Assembly: GCA_017411305.1 (NCBI GenBank)
Contig: JAFQQI010000050.1
Span: 1 to 47,515 of the forward strand
Length of the DNA stretch: 47,515 nucleotides
Source of the DNA: Lachnospiraceae bacterium
Lineage (GTDB): Bacteria; Bacillota; Clostridia; Lachnospirales; Lachnospiraceae
Direction: 5' to 3'
This document shows positions 16,284 to 25,553 of this stretch, one piece after another. The first letter of the stretch is position 1; every line of letters starts with the position of its first letter. The notes under the pieces were generated by a model that had not been told where the DNA came from, made no database searches, and worked only from the letters and a program-made list of their open reading frames with translations. The position numbers and the translations under genes were made by a program.

Positions 16284-17825
16284 ATGAAAAAACCTACAGT
16301 ATTAATGATTTTAGACGGTTACGGTCTCAATGAAAAAAGTGAACACAATGCAGTTGCGGAAGGTAAGACACCGGTGATGGACAAGCTTATGGCAGAATGT
16401 CCTTTTGTAAAAGGTAATGCCAGCGGTATGGCAGTAGGACTTCCTGACGGACAGATGGGTAACTCCGAGGTTGGCCACTTAAATATGGGTGCCGGCCGTA
16501 TTGTATACCAGGAACTTACCAGAATTACCAAAGAAATCCAGGACGGAACCTTCTTTGAAAATCCTGCACTTTTAAAAGCTGTTCAGAATTGTAAAGAGAA
16601 TGATTCCGCACTTCATATGTTCGGTTTATTATCCGATGGTGGTGTACACAGCCACAATACACATCTTTACGGATTACTTGAACTTGCTAAGAGAAATAAC
16701 CTTTCCAAGGTATATGTACATTGTTTCCTTGATGGACGTGATACACCTCCTGCAAGCGGTAAGGGCTATGCAGAAGAATTAGAGGCAGAAATGAAGAAAA
16801 TCGGCGTAGGCGAAATCGCTTCCGTAGCAGGACGTTATTATGCAATGGACAGAGATAACAACTACGACAGAGTAAAAATTGCATATGATGCACTGACTAA
16901 GGGTGAGGGACTTACCTCAGCAGGCGGTCCTTTGGCAATTCAGGAATCTTATGACAGAGAAGAAACAGACGAATTCGTGAAACCCACTGTAGTCGTTAAG
17001 GACGGTGCCCCTGTAGCAACCATTCAGGATAAGGACTCCGTAGTATTCTTTAACTTCCGTCCCGACAGAGCAAGAGAAATTACAAGATGCTTCTGCGATG
17101 ATGATTTTAAGGGATTTGACAGAGGAGAAAGACTTGATATTACTTTTGTATGCTTCTCTGATTATGACCCTACTATTCCTAACAAGGATGTGGCATTCCA
17201 TAAGATTTCCGTTACCAATACCTTTGGTGAATGGCTTGCAGCAAATAATCTGAAGCAGGCAAGAATTGCAGAAACAGAGAAGTATGCACATGTAACCTTC
17301 TTCTTTAACGGTGGTGTGGAAGAACCCAACGAAGGAGAAGACAGAATTCTTGTTAATTCTCCCAAGGATGTTGCTACTTACGACTTAAAGCCGCAGATGA
17401 GTGCTTACGAAGTATGTGACAAGCTGGTTGAAGCAATTAAGTCTGATAAATATGATGTAATTATTATTAACTTTGCAAATCCTGACATGGTAGGTCATAC
17501 CGGTGTGGAAGAAGCGGCAATTAAGGCAGTAGAAGCTGTTGATGAATGTGTAGGCAAAGCTGTAGATGCGATTAAGGAAGTTGGCGGACAGATGTTTATT
17601 TGTGCTGACCACGGTAATGCAGAACAGCTTGTTGATTATGAAACAGGAGATCCGTTCACAGCCCATACAACCAATCCGGTTCCTTTCATTCTGGTAAATG
17701 CTGATCCTGCATATACCTTAAGAGAAGGCGGATGTCTGGCAGATATTGTTCCTACTATGATTGAAATGATGGGTATGCAGCAACCCGCTGAAATGACAGG
17801 AAAATCTCTTTTGATTAAGAAATAA
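16284..17825 (+). CDS. gpmI: 2,3-bisphosphoglycerate-independent phosphoglycerate mutase
   Basis: A 513-residue cytoplasmic glycolytic enzyme that interconverts 3- and 2-phosphoglycerate, using two Mn2+ and a phosphoserine intermediate. The metal-binding Asp11 in LMILDGYG, the catalytic Ser61 in GQMGNSEVGH, the DGRDTPP loop and the late DHGN metal motif are all present; the length is normal for the family. AGAAGGAGAA upstream supports the ATG. Its own promoter is clear. The next glycolytic enzyme, enolase, is encoded at 28534, so the two steps are near each other but not in one operon. Confidence 0.97.
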   Translation: MKKPTVLMILDGYGLNEKSEHNAVAEGKTPVMDKLMAECPFVKGNASGMAVGLPDGQMGNSEVGHLNMGAGRIVYQELTRITKEIQDGTFFENPALLKAVQNCKENDSALHMFGLLSDGGVHSHNTHLYGLLELAKRNNLSKVYVHCFLDGRDTPPASGKGYAEELEAEMKKIGVGEIASVAGRYYAMDRDNNYDRVKIAYDALTKGEGLTSAGGPLAIQESYDREETDEFVKPTVVVKDGAPVATIQDKDSVVFFNFRPDRAREITRCFCDDDFKGFDRGERLDITFVCFSDYDPTIPNKDVAFHKISVTNTFGEWLAANNLKQARIAETEKYAHVTFFFNGGVEEPNEGEDRILVNSPKDVATYDLKPQMSAYEVCDKLVEAIKSDKYDVIIINFANPDMVGHTGVEEAAIKAVEAVDECVGKAVDAIKEVGGQMFICADHGNAEQLVDYETGDPFTAHTTNPVPFILVNADPAYTLREGGCLADIVPTMIEMMGMQQPAEMTGKSLLIKK

Positions 17826-17853
17826 TTTTGAATTACAATCAGGGAAAGTAAGA

Positions 17854-19044
17854 ATGACAGAGAAAGCTGAAAAGTTTAAATGGAATGACACCAAAGCATA
17901 TGGAATGATTACGGTACTGTCTGTAATGACTTTTTGTGCGTTACTATGGATACTTACCGGAAAAGGACCATTTGATGCCAATGTGTATAACTCCTATGCA
18001 CTTCAGGCTGATTCCTGGAGACAGGGAAGACTGCATCTTGCAGAGAATTATTCCTGGCTTGAGCTTGCTGTTTATGAGGGAAGGTATTACGTGAGTTTTC
18101 CTCCGTTTCCTTCCTACCTCTTATTCCCGCTTACTTTTTTATTTGGAAGTCAAACGCCGGATAACGTTATCCTATGTCTTGTTATTACCGTAACAGTAAT
18201 TTACCTGTACAAGCTGGGGCTTTTACTGGGATTAAAGGAATATGCGGCTATGCTGGGGACACTGTTTGTTATGATAGGCAGTAACCAGGTTTTTGTTATG
18301 CTGGATGCTTCGGTATGGTTTTTTGCACAATCTCTTTGTGTAATGTTATCCGCTATGTCGGTTTATTATGCAGCAAAAGGAAAAGGCGGACTTTCGTTGC
18401 TTTTTTGGGCATGCGCCGTAGGCTGCCGGCCGATGCAGGCAGTGTTTGCAGTATTTTTGCTTTGGATATTGCGGAAGAAAATGCAGATAAAATGGTTGAT
18501 TCCGCCTGCCGTAGTAGCTTGTTCTTATATGTTTCTTAATTTTGCCCGGTTTGGAAATCCTTTTGAATTCGGACACAACTATCTGCCGGAATTTACAGAG
18601 GCAGAATACGGACAGTTCCATGTTCAATATGTAGCAAATAATATAAAAATGCTGTTTCATATTCCGGAATTTACAGAGGAAGGCAGGATGATAATTGACC
18701 ATTTTGGCAACCTGTCTGTATTTATTGTCAGTCCTTTGTTTCTATTATTCATCCTATGTCTGATTGTTATGTGCTTCAAAAAAGAATGGAAGCTGTGTGT
18801 TATACTTAGTATGATTCTGGTACTTTCAGCCGGATATCTTTTTATAGTGGTTATGCACAGAACAATGGGCGGATGGCATTTCGGGAACCGCTATACCAAT
18901 GATTTGCTGGTATGGATTTATTATGGAATCTTGCTGGTACAGGCAAAATATCCGGGATTATTTAAATATCAAATACCATTACTGATATGGGGAATGTGCC
19001 TTAATGTAGTGGGAACTGTTGTAGTGAACAACGGCTGGGGATAA
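17854..19044 (+). CDS. GT-C-like polytopic membrane protein
   Basis: A 396-residue protein with about ten hydrophobic helices. The first outside loop carries an acidic residue region with DSWRQGRLHL and YYVSFPPFPSYLL, which resembles the catalytic-loop area of GT-C glycosyltransferases (DUF2029/PMT-related), but I cannot assign a named family. It begins 29 nt after gpmI, with AGGGAAAG upstream, and probably shares its transcript. Function in envelope polysaccharide or protein glycosylation is inference. A terminator stem overlaps its stop codon. Confidence 0.65.
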   Translation: MTEKAEKFKWNDTKAYGMITVLSVMTFCALLWILTGKGPFDANVYNSYALQADSWRQGRLHLAENYSWLELAVYEGRYYVSFPPFPSYLLFPLTFLFGSQTPDNVILCLVITVTVIYLYKLGLLLGLKEYAAMLGTLFVMIGSNQVFVMLDASVWFFAQSLCVMLSAMSVYYAAKGKGGLSLLFWACAVGCRPMQAVFAVFLLWILRKKMQIKWLIPPAVVACSYMFLNFARFGNPFEFGHNYLPEFTEAEYGQFHVQYVANNIKMLFHIPEFTEEGRMIIDHFGNLSVFIVSPLFLLFILCLIVMCFKKEWKLCVILSMILVLSAGYLFIVVMHRTMGGWHFGNRYTNDLLVWIYYGILLVQAKYPGLFKYQIPLLIWGMCLNVVGTVVVNNGWG

Positions 19045-19062
19045 TATCCTCAGCCGTTTCTT
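19030..19062 (+). terminator. terminator overlapping stop codon
   Basis: AACGGCTG (19030-19037) pairs with CAGCCGTT (19051-19058), with an extended inner GG-ATAATAT-CC stem and a short T-rich tail. The TAA stop at 19042-19044 lies in the loop. Confidence 0.65.
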
Positions 19063-19101
19063 AATATTAGCTTAAGATAGTCTTAAGAGAAGCAAGATGC
19101 A

Positions 19102-19131
19102 TTGACATACAAACATCAAGGATGCTACCAT
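19102..19131 (+). promoter_or_regulatory. promoter of the GntR-ABC operon
   Basis: TTGACA (19102-19107), 18-nt spacer, TACCAT (19126-19131). The candidate operator begins three bases after the -10 box. Confidence 0.55.
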
Positions 19132-19133
19132 GT

Positions 19134-19156
19134 GTGTATTAAGAGTATTAGTACAC
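19134..19156 (+). promoter_or_regulatory. candidate GntR (YtrA-type) operator
   Basis: GTGTA (19134-19138) and TACAC (19152-19156) are inverted half-sites separated by 13 nt of AT-rich sequence, next to the -10 box. Its position would let the GntR product of the first gene block its own operon. A further partial GTAC copy lies just downstream near 19161. Confidence 0.45.
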
Positions 19157-19181
19157 TCGTGGTACAAGAAAGGAAATGCCT

Positions 19182-19544
19182 ATGATACCCATAGATTTAA
19201 TGGATTCAAGACCGATTTATGAGCAGGTAACAGAACGTTTTAAGATGCTGATTTTAAGAGGCATCATAAAGGCTGATGAAAAAATACCGTCGGTGCGTAA
19301 TCTGGCAGTGGATTTGTCCATCAATCCCAATACCATACAACGTGCTTATGCAGAGCTTGAAAAGCAGGGGTACATCTATACGGTAAAGGGAAAAGGAAAT
19401 TTTGCGGTGGATGCGAAAAAGCTTCTTCCTGTATATCGGGAAGAAATAATGACCGGGCTTAAGGAGCTTTGTGAACGGGCAGAAGAGATCGGTATCACCA
19501 AAGAAGAGCTGATTTGTCAGATAGAAGAATGGAGGAACTCATGA
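19182..19544 (+). CDS. GntR-family transcription regulator, YtrA subfamily
   Basis: A 120-residue repressor-type regulator. The winged-helix domain (about 9-74) shows the GntR pattern: PIYEQV, then KIPSVRNLA, then INPNTIQRAYAELEKQGYI. Only a short C-terminal helix region follows, as expected for the YtrA subfamily, which lacks a large effector domain. ATG 19182 is preferred because AAAGGA at 19169-19174 is 7 nt upstream; ATG 19176 would be only 1 nt away. The stop overlaps the ABC ATPase start by 4 nt. YtrA-type regulators usually repress the adjacent ABC genes in response to cell-wall antibiotics; the signal here is unknown. Confidence 0.9.
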   Translation: MIPIDLMDSRPIYEQVTERFKMLILRGIIKADEKIPSVRNLAVDLSINPNTIQRAYAELEKQGYIYTVKGKGNFAVDAKKLLPVYREEIMTGLKELCERAEEIGITKEELICQIEEWRNS

Positions 19545-20446
19545 TTGAAATAAGAAATGTAAGTAAATCATTTGAAGACAGCAAGGCAGTTGATAATGTC
19601 AGCGTCTGCATCAAAGAAAATACCGTGTTCGGATTAATCGGAACAAACGGAGCCGGAAAGAGTACCGTACTTAGAATGTTGGCAGGTATATTGGAACCGG
19701 ATGAAGGAGAAATTGCCATAGACGGACTGCCTGTTTTTGACAATCCGGAAGCAAAGAAAAATATGTTTTTTATTGCAGATGAACCCTATTTCTTTGCAAA
19801 CGCAAATGCAACAGATATGCAGAAGTACTTAACTACGGTATATCCGGAGTTTGCAGTAGAGGATTTCTACCATTACCTGATTAACTTTGGACTGGATAAG
19901 AAGCGGAAGGTTAACACATATTCGAAAGGTATGAAGAAACAGTTGGCACTAATTTGCGGAATTTGCAGCGGTACCAAATATTTACTATGCGATGAAACCT
20001 TTGACGGTCTTGACCCGGTAATGCGACAGGGAATTAAAAGTATCTTTGCAAGTGAAATGGAAAAGAGAGGTCTGACACCTATCATTGCTTCCCATAATCT
20101 TCGTGAGCTTGAGGATATTTGCGACCATGTAGGTCTTTTGCATAAGGGCGGTGTGTTGCTGTCTAAGGACTTAGAGGATATGAAGTGCAATATCCAGAAG
20201 ATTCAATGTGTATTCAAATCCAACGAAGATGAGGAAAAGGCAATTTCATCCCTGGATATCATGAAAAATGAAAAACGGGGCTCTTTAAATACTTTGACGG
20301 TAAGAGGAAACAAAGCAGAAATCCTTGCTATTTTTGCAACAGTAAACACAGTGTTCTTTGAAGCACTGCCATTATCCTTGGAAGAAATCTTTATCAGTGA
20401 AACGGAGGTAGTTGGCTATGACATTAAAAAACTCATTCTTGGCTAG
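19541..20446 (+). CDS. ABC transporter ATP-binding protein (YtrB-like)
   Basis: A 301-residue ATPase. Walker A GTNGAGKST is at 34-42, the signature region reads YSKGMKKQL (the SKGM variant common in YtrB-type proteins), and Walker B LLCDETFDGLD is near 150-158, with Glu present. A C-terminal extension of about 90 residues follows. The ATG at 19541 is chosen because of GGAGGA at 19531-19536 and its ATGA overlap with the regulator stop. It must pair with the membrane protein encoded next, whose start overlaps its end by 29 nt. Confidence 0.92.
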   Translation: MIEIRNVSKSFEDSKAVDNVSVCIKENTVFGLIGTNGAGKSTVLRMLAGILEPDEGEIAIDGLPVFDNPEAKKNMFFIADEPYFFANANATDMQKYLTTVYPEFAVEDFYHYLINFGLDKKRKVNTYSKGMKKQLALICGICSGTKYLLCDETFDGLDPVMRQGIKSIFASEMEKRGLTPIIASHNLRELEDICDHVGLLHKGGVLLSKDLEDMKCNIQKIQCVFKSNEDEEKAISSLDIMKNEKRGSLNTLTVRGNKAEILAIFATVNTVFFEALPLSLEEIFISETEVVGYDIKKLILG

Positions 20447-22673
20447 CCTGAAGGAAAATAACAAACGGAGAATCTGGCTGTGGATTGTATCTGTGTTCGG
20501 ATTTGTACTATTATTTCCTTCCGGAATTTTGATGTTAATCAGTCAGCATACCAACAGATACGATTATTTTATTGAAAGCTATGGGGAAGCATTGGGAGCA
20601 CGGATGCTTCGGGAAAGCTTGATAGGAGAAATCAATCATGTGTTAAACGTGGGAAACGGAAGCGAAATCTGGCTGCTTGTTGCCGGTTTCGCAATTCTTT
20701 CCGGAGTGCAAGGCTTTTCTTATCTTTTTAATAAGCGGAAAATTGATTTTTATATGGGAATGCCCGTGAAAAGAAAGAAACGTTTTCTTGTTATCTGGCT
20801 GAACGGAGTGCTGGTGTATGCGATTCCCTGTCTGTTAGGGTTTATCATAAGCCTGATGATTGTGGCGGCCAACGGGGCGCTGACAGGTGAGATTATGTTG
20901 GGAACATGGCAATCATACGGAATTTTGTTTTGCTTGTATCTCGGTGTATATCATCTGGTGATTTTAGCAGTGATGCTGACAGGAAATATCATAATTACAG
21001 GTTTTGCAATCGGTGTATTGTTCTTGTATGAATGTATTGTAAGATTGATTATTATGGGCTATATGGAAACATTCTATAAGTTTTATTCTTATAGGGGTTA
21101 TTCCACCAACCCGATTTTATCACCGTTTGCGATTTTATTTGACTATCAGAATGCGTATGTCAACCAAAAAGGTAATATATGGCTGACTATATTGTATTTA
21201 CTGTTGTTTGCAGCAATTGCAGGATTGATAGCATATTTTTGTTATTTAAAACGTCCGGCAGAAGCGGCAGGAAAAGCAATTGCATTCTCCGGACCTAAGC
21301 CGGTACTTAAGATTATGATTGCCGTACCGGTGGCATTAATGGCAGGATTATTTGCCGGAGAAATCGTAGGATATCAGCCCCTATACGGCAAAAATAATTG
21401 TGGCGTTATGTTCTTTGTCATGGCAGTAGCGTTAATATTTACCTGCTGTCTGATGCAGGTGATTTATGAATTTGACATCAGGGGTATTTTGCACAAAAAG
21501 CGTCATGTTGTAATTTCAGCAATTCTTGTAGTAGTTATTTTCATTGTATTTAAAAATGATGTATTCGGATTTGACAGATATATTCCGAATGCAGAGAAAG
21601 TTGAAAGTGCAGCAATCTGTACACCTGCAGACAGCTATATTTATTACGGCAATGAGTTTTGGGATGAAGAGATGAATTATATTTCCAAAGAAGCTTATGT
21701 GGAAGAGTTTATGTATTTGTCAGATATAGGTGCCGTAAACCAGTTAATGAAGCGTTCAATGGAACTGGTAGAGGAATATGAAGATATGAATCAGTTGTAT
21801 GAGGATGAGGAAAGGCAATGGAGAAGAGTTACCGTCACATATCGTATGGCAGATAAACGGAAAGTCTTCCGTGAACTGATGGTAGATTTGGCGGATAAAG
21901 AAACCATTGATTTGATAGACCGGATTGAATCTTCAGAGGAATTTATTGCAGGCGGTATTTTCGGTGCATCGGATATTCCTGCCAAAACCATAGCAGATGA
22001 AAGCCGGACCGTACAGGCATATTACGGAAACGGCACTTATCAGATAAAAATAAAACGGGAAGAAGCAAAAGAGCTGCTTGCCCTGTACCGTGAAGATGTG
22101 ATGAACGGCGGATTCTTAAAGTATAGGGAAAATGTGCCCACCGGAAGCTTGTGCCTTGAACTTGAAGAGAAGAAAAGTTACTATACTACCTACAATCAGG
22201 CAGAGCTATTAATATATCCTTTTTATGATAAGTGCATTGCCTATCTGACAGAAAAAGGATATTACATGCCGGAGCTGATCAGACCTGAGGATGTAGAAAA
22301 AATTCAGGTAATTAATGAACACTACGACTTAGTAGAAGCAGCCAGAATACAGCAGGAAGAAGCTACTGTGCCTTCTGCGCAGGAGGTTATCGTTAAATAT
22401 TCAGATAAAGATATTAATCAAGATTATAGGACTATAGTTGACTATGAAAATCCTGAAGATATTGCGGCTATTCTGGAACAGCTTTATTCAACAGAACAGA
22501 TATATGCAACCTGGCATAACGAAAAACAATGTGACAATAATTATAATATAAAAGTCTACTTTACTTCGGACAGCGGCGCTACGGCGGTTGAGAATGAAGG
22601 CTTTGGATATTACGTTTTTGCACAGGGAGAGGTACCGGGATTTGTAGAAGAGGATACGGTATATGTTCCTTAG
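20418..22673 (+). CDS. ABC transporter permease with large soluble C-terminal region (DUF6449-like)
   Basis: A 751-residue membrane protein. The first 380 residues hold about eight hydrophobic helices; the rest, about 370 residues, is acidic and soluble, probably outside the cell, and matches the layout of the DUF6449 permeases found beside YtrA-type regulators in Lachnospiraceae (family name from memory). ATG 20418 is used because GGAGGTAG at 20404-20411 sits just upstream. The outside domain could sense or bind an antibiotic or envelope component. Import versus export cannot be told. Confidence 0.78.
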   Translation: MTLKNSFLASLKENNKRRIWLWIVSVFGFVLLFPSGILMLISQHTNRYDYFIESYGEALGARMLRESLIGEINHVLNVGNGSEIWLLVAGFAILSGVQGFSYLFNKRKIDFYMGMPVKRKKRFLVIWLNGVLVYAIPCLLGFIISLMIVAANGALTGEIMLGTWQSYGILFCLYLGVYHLVILAVMLTGNIIITGFAIGVLFLYECIVRLIIMGYMETFYKFYSYRGYSTNPILSPFAILFDYQNAYVNQKGNIWLTILYLLLFAAIAGLIAYFCYLKRPAEAAGKAIAFSGPKPVLKIMIAVPVALMAGLFAGEIVGYQPLYGKNNCGVMFFVMAVALIFTCCLMQVIYEFDIRGILHKKRHVVISAILVVVIFIVFKNDVFGFDRYIPNAEKVESAAICTPADSYIYYGNEFWDEEMNYISKEAYVEEFMYLSDIGAVNQLMKRSMELVEEYEDMNQLYEDEERQWRRVTVTYRMADKRKVFRELMVDLADKETIDLIDRIESSEEFIAGGIFGASDIPAKTIADESRTVQAYYGNGTYQIKIKREEAKELLALYREDVMNGGFLKYRENVPTGSLCLELEEKKSYYTTYNQAELLIYPFYDKCIAYLTEKGYYMPELIRPEDVEKIQVINEHYDLVEAARIQQEEATVPSAQEVIVKYSDKDINQDYRTIVDYENPEDIAAILEQLYSTEQIYATWHNEKQCDNNYNIKVYFTSDSGATAVENEGFGYYVFAQGEVPGFVEEDTVYVP

Positions 22674-22751
22674 AACAAAAAACAGAAATATGGGAGAAAC
22701 AAAAAGTAAAAATATCTGATAAAAGCATGGAAATTTATGCTGAAATAAGGT

Positions 22752-22792
22752 AACATGGAGCTAGTACGAAAATACCGGCTCCATGTTTTTTA
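22752..22792 (+). terminator. intrinsic terminator after the ABC operon
   Basis: AACATGGAGC (22752-22761) pairs with GCTCCATGTT (22778-22787), followed by a T run. Strong ten-bp stem. Confidence 0.88.
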
Positions 22793-22826
22793 TATCATAG
22801 CAGGTAAATATGGCAGGAGGATAATT

Positions 22827-24893
22827 ATGTTAGTCAGCAGAGAAGGAAATAAGCTTATAATCGGAAACGGAGTCAGTCAGGTGTGGATTGAACCCTGGGG
22901 CAAAAACTCATTGCGTGTAAGAATGACCTGTGAAGCAAAAATGGATGATAACGATTGGGCCCTTACAGAGAAGGTGGAAGATTGCATTCCCGTAATTGAG
23001 GAAAAGGAACTGGACACCACAGACCCCTGGTACGCAGGAGAGGAATGGTCAAAGTATCATTCCAAGGGCTATGAATATACGTTAACCAACGGTAAGATTA
23101 CCGCAAAAGTAAATCCTGAAGGCTGGATTAGTTTTTATAACCAAAAGGGAGAGCTTCTTACGGAAGAATATTGGAGAACCAGAGACCGTATTAACCGGTT
23201 TGCCGTACCTCTTCGGATTGTAGGAAGAGAGATGAAGCCGGTAATGGGAAGTCAGGATTATGAACTGACAGCCCGTTTTGAAGCCTTTGATGATGAAAGA
23301 ATTTACGGTATGGGACAATACCAGGAAAAGAGCATGAACAAGAAGGGCGCAATTCTGGAGTTGGCGCACAGAAACAGCCAGGCCAGTGTTCCTTTTATGG
23401 TATCCAGCAGAGGATATGGCTTTTTATGGAATAATCCGGCAATCGGAACAGCTGTTTTCGGCACCAACAAGACCGAATGGTATGCAAAAGCAACCCGTAA
23501 GCTTGACTACTTTATAACAGCCGGAGATACTCCGGCAGAAATTGAAGAGCAGTATAGTGCGGCAACCGGAAGAACACCCATGATGCCGGAATACGGTTTG
23601 GGTTATTGGCAGTGTAAGCTCCGTTACCGTAACCAGGAAGAAATTCTTGCTGTAGCAAGAGAACATAAGAAACGCGGACTGCCAATGGATGCTATCGTAG
23701 TTGACTTTTTCCATTGGTCCATGCAGGGTAACTTCGAATTTGAAAAGAGAGACTGGCCGGACCCCGATGCCATGGTTAAGGAATTGAAAGAAATGGGGAT
23801 TGAGACTGTTGTATCTGTATGGCCTACCATTGACGAAAGAAGTAAGAATTACGGAGAGATGTCAGGAAAAGGTTATCTGGTCAGAACAGACAGAGGTAAC
23901 GGCAACCATATGACGTGGATGGGAAATACAGTGTTCTATGACCCTACCCACCCCGGTGCACGGAAGTTTGTATGGGAGAAATGTAAGGAAAATTATTATA
24001 AGAAGGGAATCCGTATTTTCTGGCTGGATGAAGCCGAACCGGAATACGGACCGTATGATTTCGATAATTACCGTTATTATGCAGGACCTGCACTCCAGTG
24101 CAGTAATATCTATCCTGTTATGTATGCAAAAGGCTTTTATGACGGACTTAAGGAAGAAGGAGAAGAGGATGTAATGAGTCTGGTTCGCTGTGCTTGGGCA
24201 GGAAGCCAGAAGTATGGTGTGCTGACATGGTCCGGTGATATTCATTCTTCTTTCCGTGCTATGAGAGAACAGCTTCAGGCCGGACTTAACATGGGGATGG
24301 CGGGTATTCCCTGGTGGACCTCCGATATTGGCGGCTTCATTGGTGGTGATATTAGTGACCCTGCATTTAAGGAGCTTTTGGTACGTTGGTTTGCGTGGGG
24401 GGCATTCTGTCCCGTATTCAGAATGCACGGAGAACGTTCACCCTGGTATGAAAGAGAACAGGAATTTATTGATGGCGTGCGTCAGTTGACAAGCGGACAG
24501 GATAATGAGGTATGGAGCTTCGGAGAAGACAATTATGAAATTCTGAAGAAATATCTTTTTATCCGTGAAAACTTAAGAGATTATGTCAGAGAGTGCATGA
24601 AAAAAGCAAGCATGACAGGTGAACCGGTTATGAGACCCTTATTCTTTGATTTCCATGAAGATAAGAAGTCATGGGAAATCGAAGATGCTTATATGTTCGG
24701 TAGCGATATTCTCGTGGCTCCTGTTATGGAAGCCGGTGTAGAAAGCAGAGAGGTTTACCTTCCTGCAGGTTGCAAATGGACAGAAAGCTATACAGGAACT
24801 GTTTATGAAGGCGGACAGACCGTAAATGCAAAAGCACCTATCGATATTATTCCTGTGTTTATCAGGGAAAATTGTACACACAAAGTTTATTAG
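22827..24893 (+). CDS. glycoside hydrolase family 31 (alpha-xylosidase/alpha-glucosidase type)
   Basis: A 688-residue enzyme with no signal peptide, so probably cytoplasmic. GH31 features are the YGLGYWQCK strand, the nucleophile Asp401 in FWLDEAEPE, and the likely acid/base Asp471 in WSGDIHSS, followed by GIPWWTSDIGGF. These retain the alpha configuration and remove terminal alpha-glucose or alpha-xylose. The WLDEAEPE form resembles alpha-xylosidase-like members, but substrate is not settled. The start ATG 22827 follows CAGGAGG. It probably works on imported oligosaccharides; the nearest genes are a lipoprotein and a GT-C protein, not a transporter. Confidence 0.9.
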   Translation: MLVSREGNKLIIGNGVSQVWIEPWGKNSLRVRMTCEAKMDDNDWALTEKVEDCIPVIEEKELDTTDPWYAGEEWSKYHSKGYEYTLTNGKITAKVNPEGWISFYNQKGELLTEEYWRTRDRINRFAVPLRIVGREMKPVMGSQDYELTARFEAFDDERIYGMGQYQEKSMNKKGAILELAHRNSQASVPFMVSSRGYGFLWNNPAIGTAVFGTNKTEWYAKATRKLDYFITAGDTPAEIEEQYSAATGRTPMMPEYGLGYWQCKLRYRNQEEILAVAREHKKRGLPMDAIVVDFFHWSMQGNFEFEKRDWPDPDAMVKELKEMGIETVVSVWPTIDERSKNYGEMSGKGYLVRTDRGNGNHMTWMGNTVFYDPTHPGARKFVWEKCKENYYKKGIRIFWLDEAEPEYGPYDFDNYRYYAGPALQCSNIYPVMYAKGFYDGLKEEGEEDVMSLVRCAWAGSQKYGVLTWSGDIHSSFRAMREQLQAGLNMGMAGIPWWTSDIGGFIGGDISDPAFKELLVRWFAWGAFCPVFRMHGERSPWYEREQEFIDGVRQLTSGQDNEVWSFGEDNYEILKKYLFIRENLRDYVRECMKKASMTGEPVMRPLFFDFHEDKKSWEIEDAYMFGSDILVAPVMEAGVESREVYLPAGCKWTESYTGTVYEGGQTVNAKAPIDIIPVFIRENCTHKVY

Positions 24894-24909
24894 TCAGGCA
24901 GGAACCAAA

Positions 24910-25536
24910 ATGAAAAGAAAATTAATGTTATTATTATTAACCGGAATAATGATGGTTTGTTTCATCGGATGTGGTAATTCCGGGAAAAAAGAAGCAGTTG
25001 AAAGTGCCGCAGAACCTGTTGTAGAGGCAGAGGCTGTTGATAAAAATCCGACAAAGCCAGATACGAATGAAGTAGCAGAAGAAGTGACATATATTACAGA
25101 GCCGGCAGAACTTGTATGTGTACTGCCGGATGGCTTCAAAGCAGCGGCAAATGAAGATGGTCTTTATGTACACAGCAGCTATCCTCAGGACACTTCAACT
25201 ATAAGCTATGTGATTTCTGACGGAACCCAGGATCTTACCGAAATTGATATGAAGGATTATGAAAGCGATATCGAAGCAAGCTTTTATGATACCTATGGAG
25301 ATGAGGTTGATGTAACGGTTACTTCATATGAAAATGTTGTCGTAGACGGAAGAAAAGGCCTTAAGATAAAGATTTCCTATGAGTTCAAAGGAATCGGCTA
25401 TGAACAGCTTATCTATATGATTTACAACGGAACAGAAACTCATATTATGAATTACACCCAGGAAGCCGGAAAGAACTGGATGGAGAAATTCGAAGAAAGC
25501 GGTAATTCCATCTGGTTTAAGGCATTTGAAGAGTAA
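24910..25536 (+). CDS. lipoprotein, unknown function
   Basis: A 208-residue lipoprotein: basic start, hydrophobic segment and lipobox CFIGC with the modified Cys near residue 21, then an acidic, Ala/Glu/Val-rich linker to about residue 60. The rest is a compact alpha/beta domain with repeated Tyr and Asp residues that I do not recognise. ATG 24910 is chosen, with AGGAACC just upstream and a normal signal peptide directly after it. It lies 16 nt after the GH31 gene and 17 nt before the GT-C gene, so the three are likely co-transcribed. Confidence 0.78.
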   Translation: MKRKLMLLLLTGIMMVCFIGCGNSGKKEAVESAAEPVVEAEAVDKNPTKPDTNEVAEEVTYITEPAELVCVLPDGFKAAANEDGLYVHSSYPQDTSTISYVISDGTQDLTEIDMKDYESDIEASFYDTYGDEVDVTVTSYENVVVDGRKGLKIKISYEFKGIGYEQLIYMIYNGTETHIMNYTQEAGKNWMEKFEESGNSIWFKAFEE

Positions 25537-25553
25537 GGGTAAGAGGAAACAGC

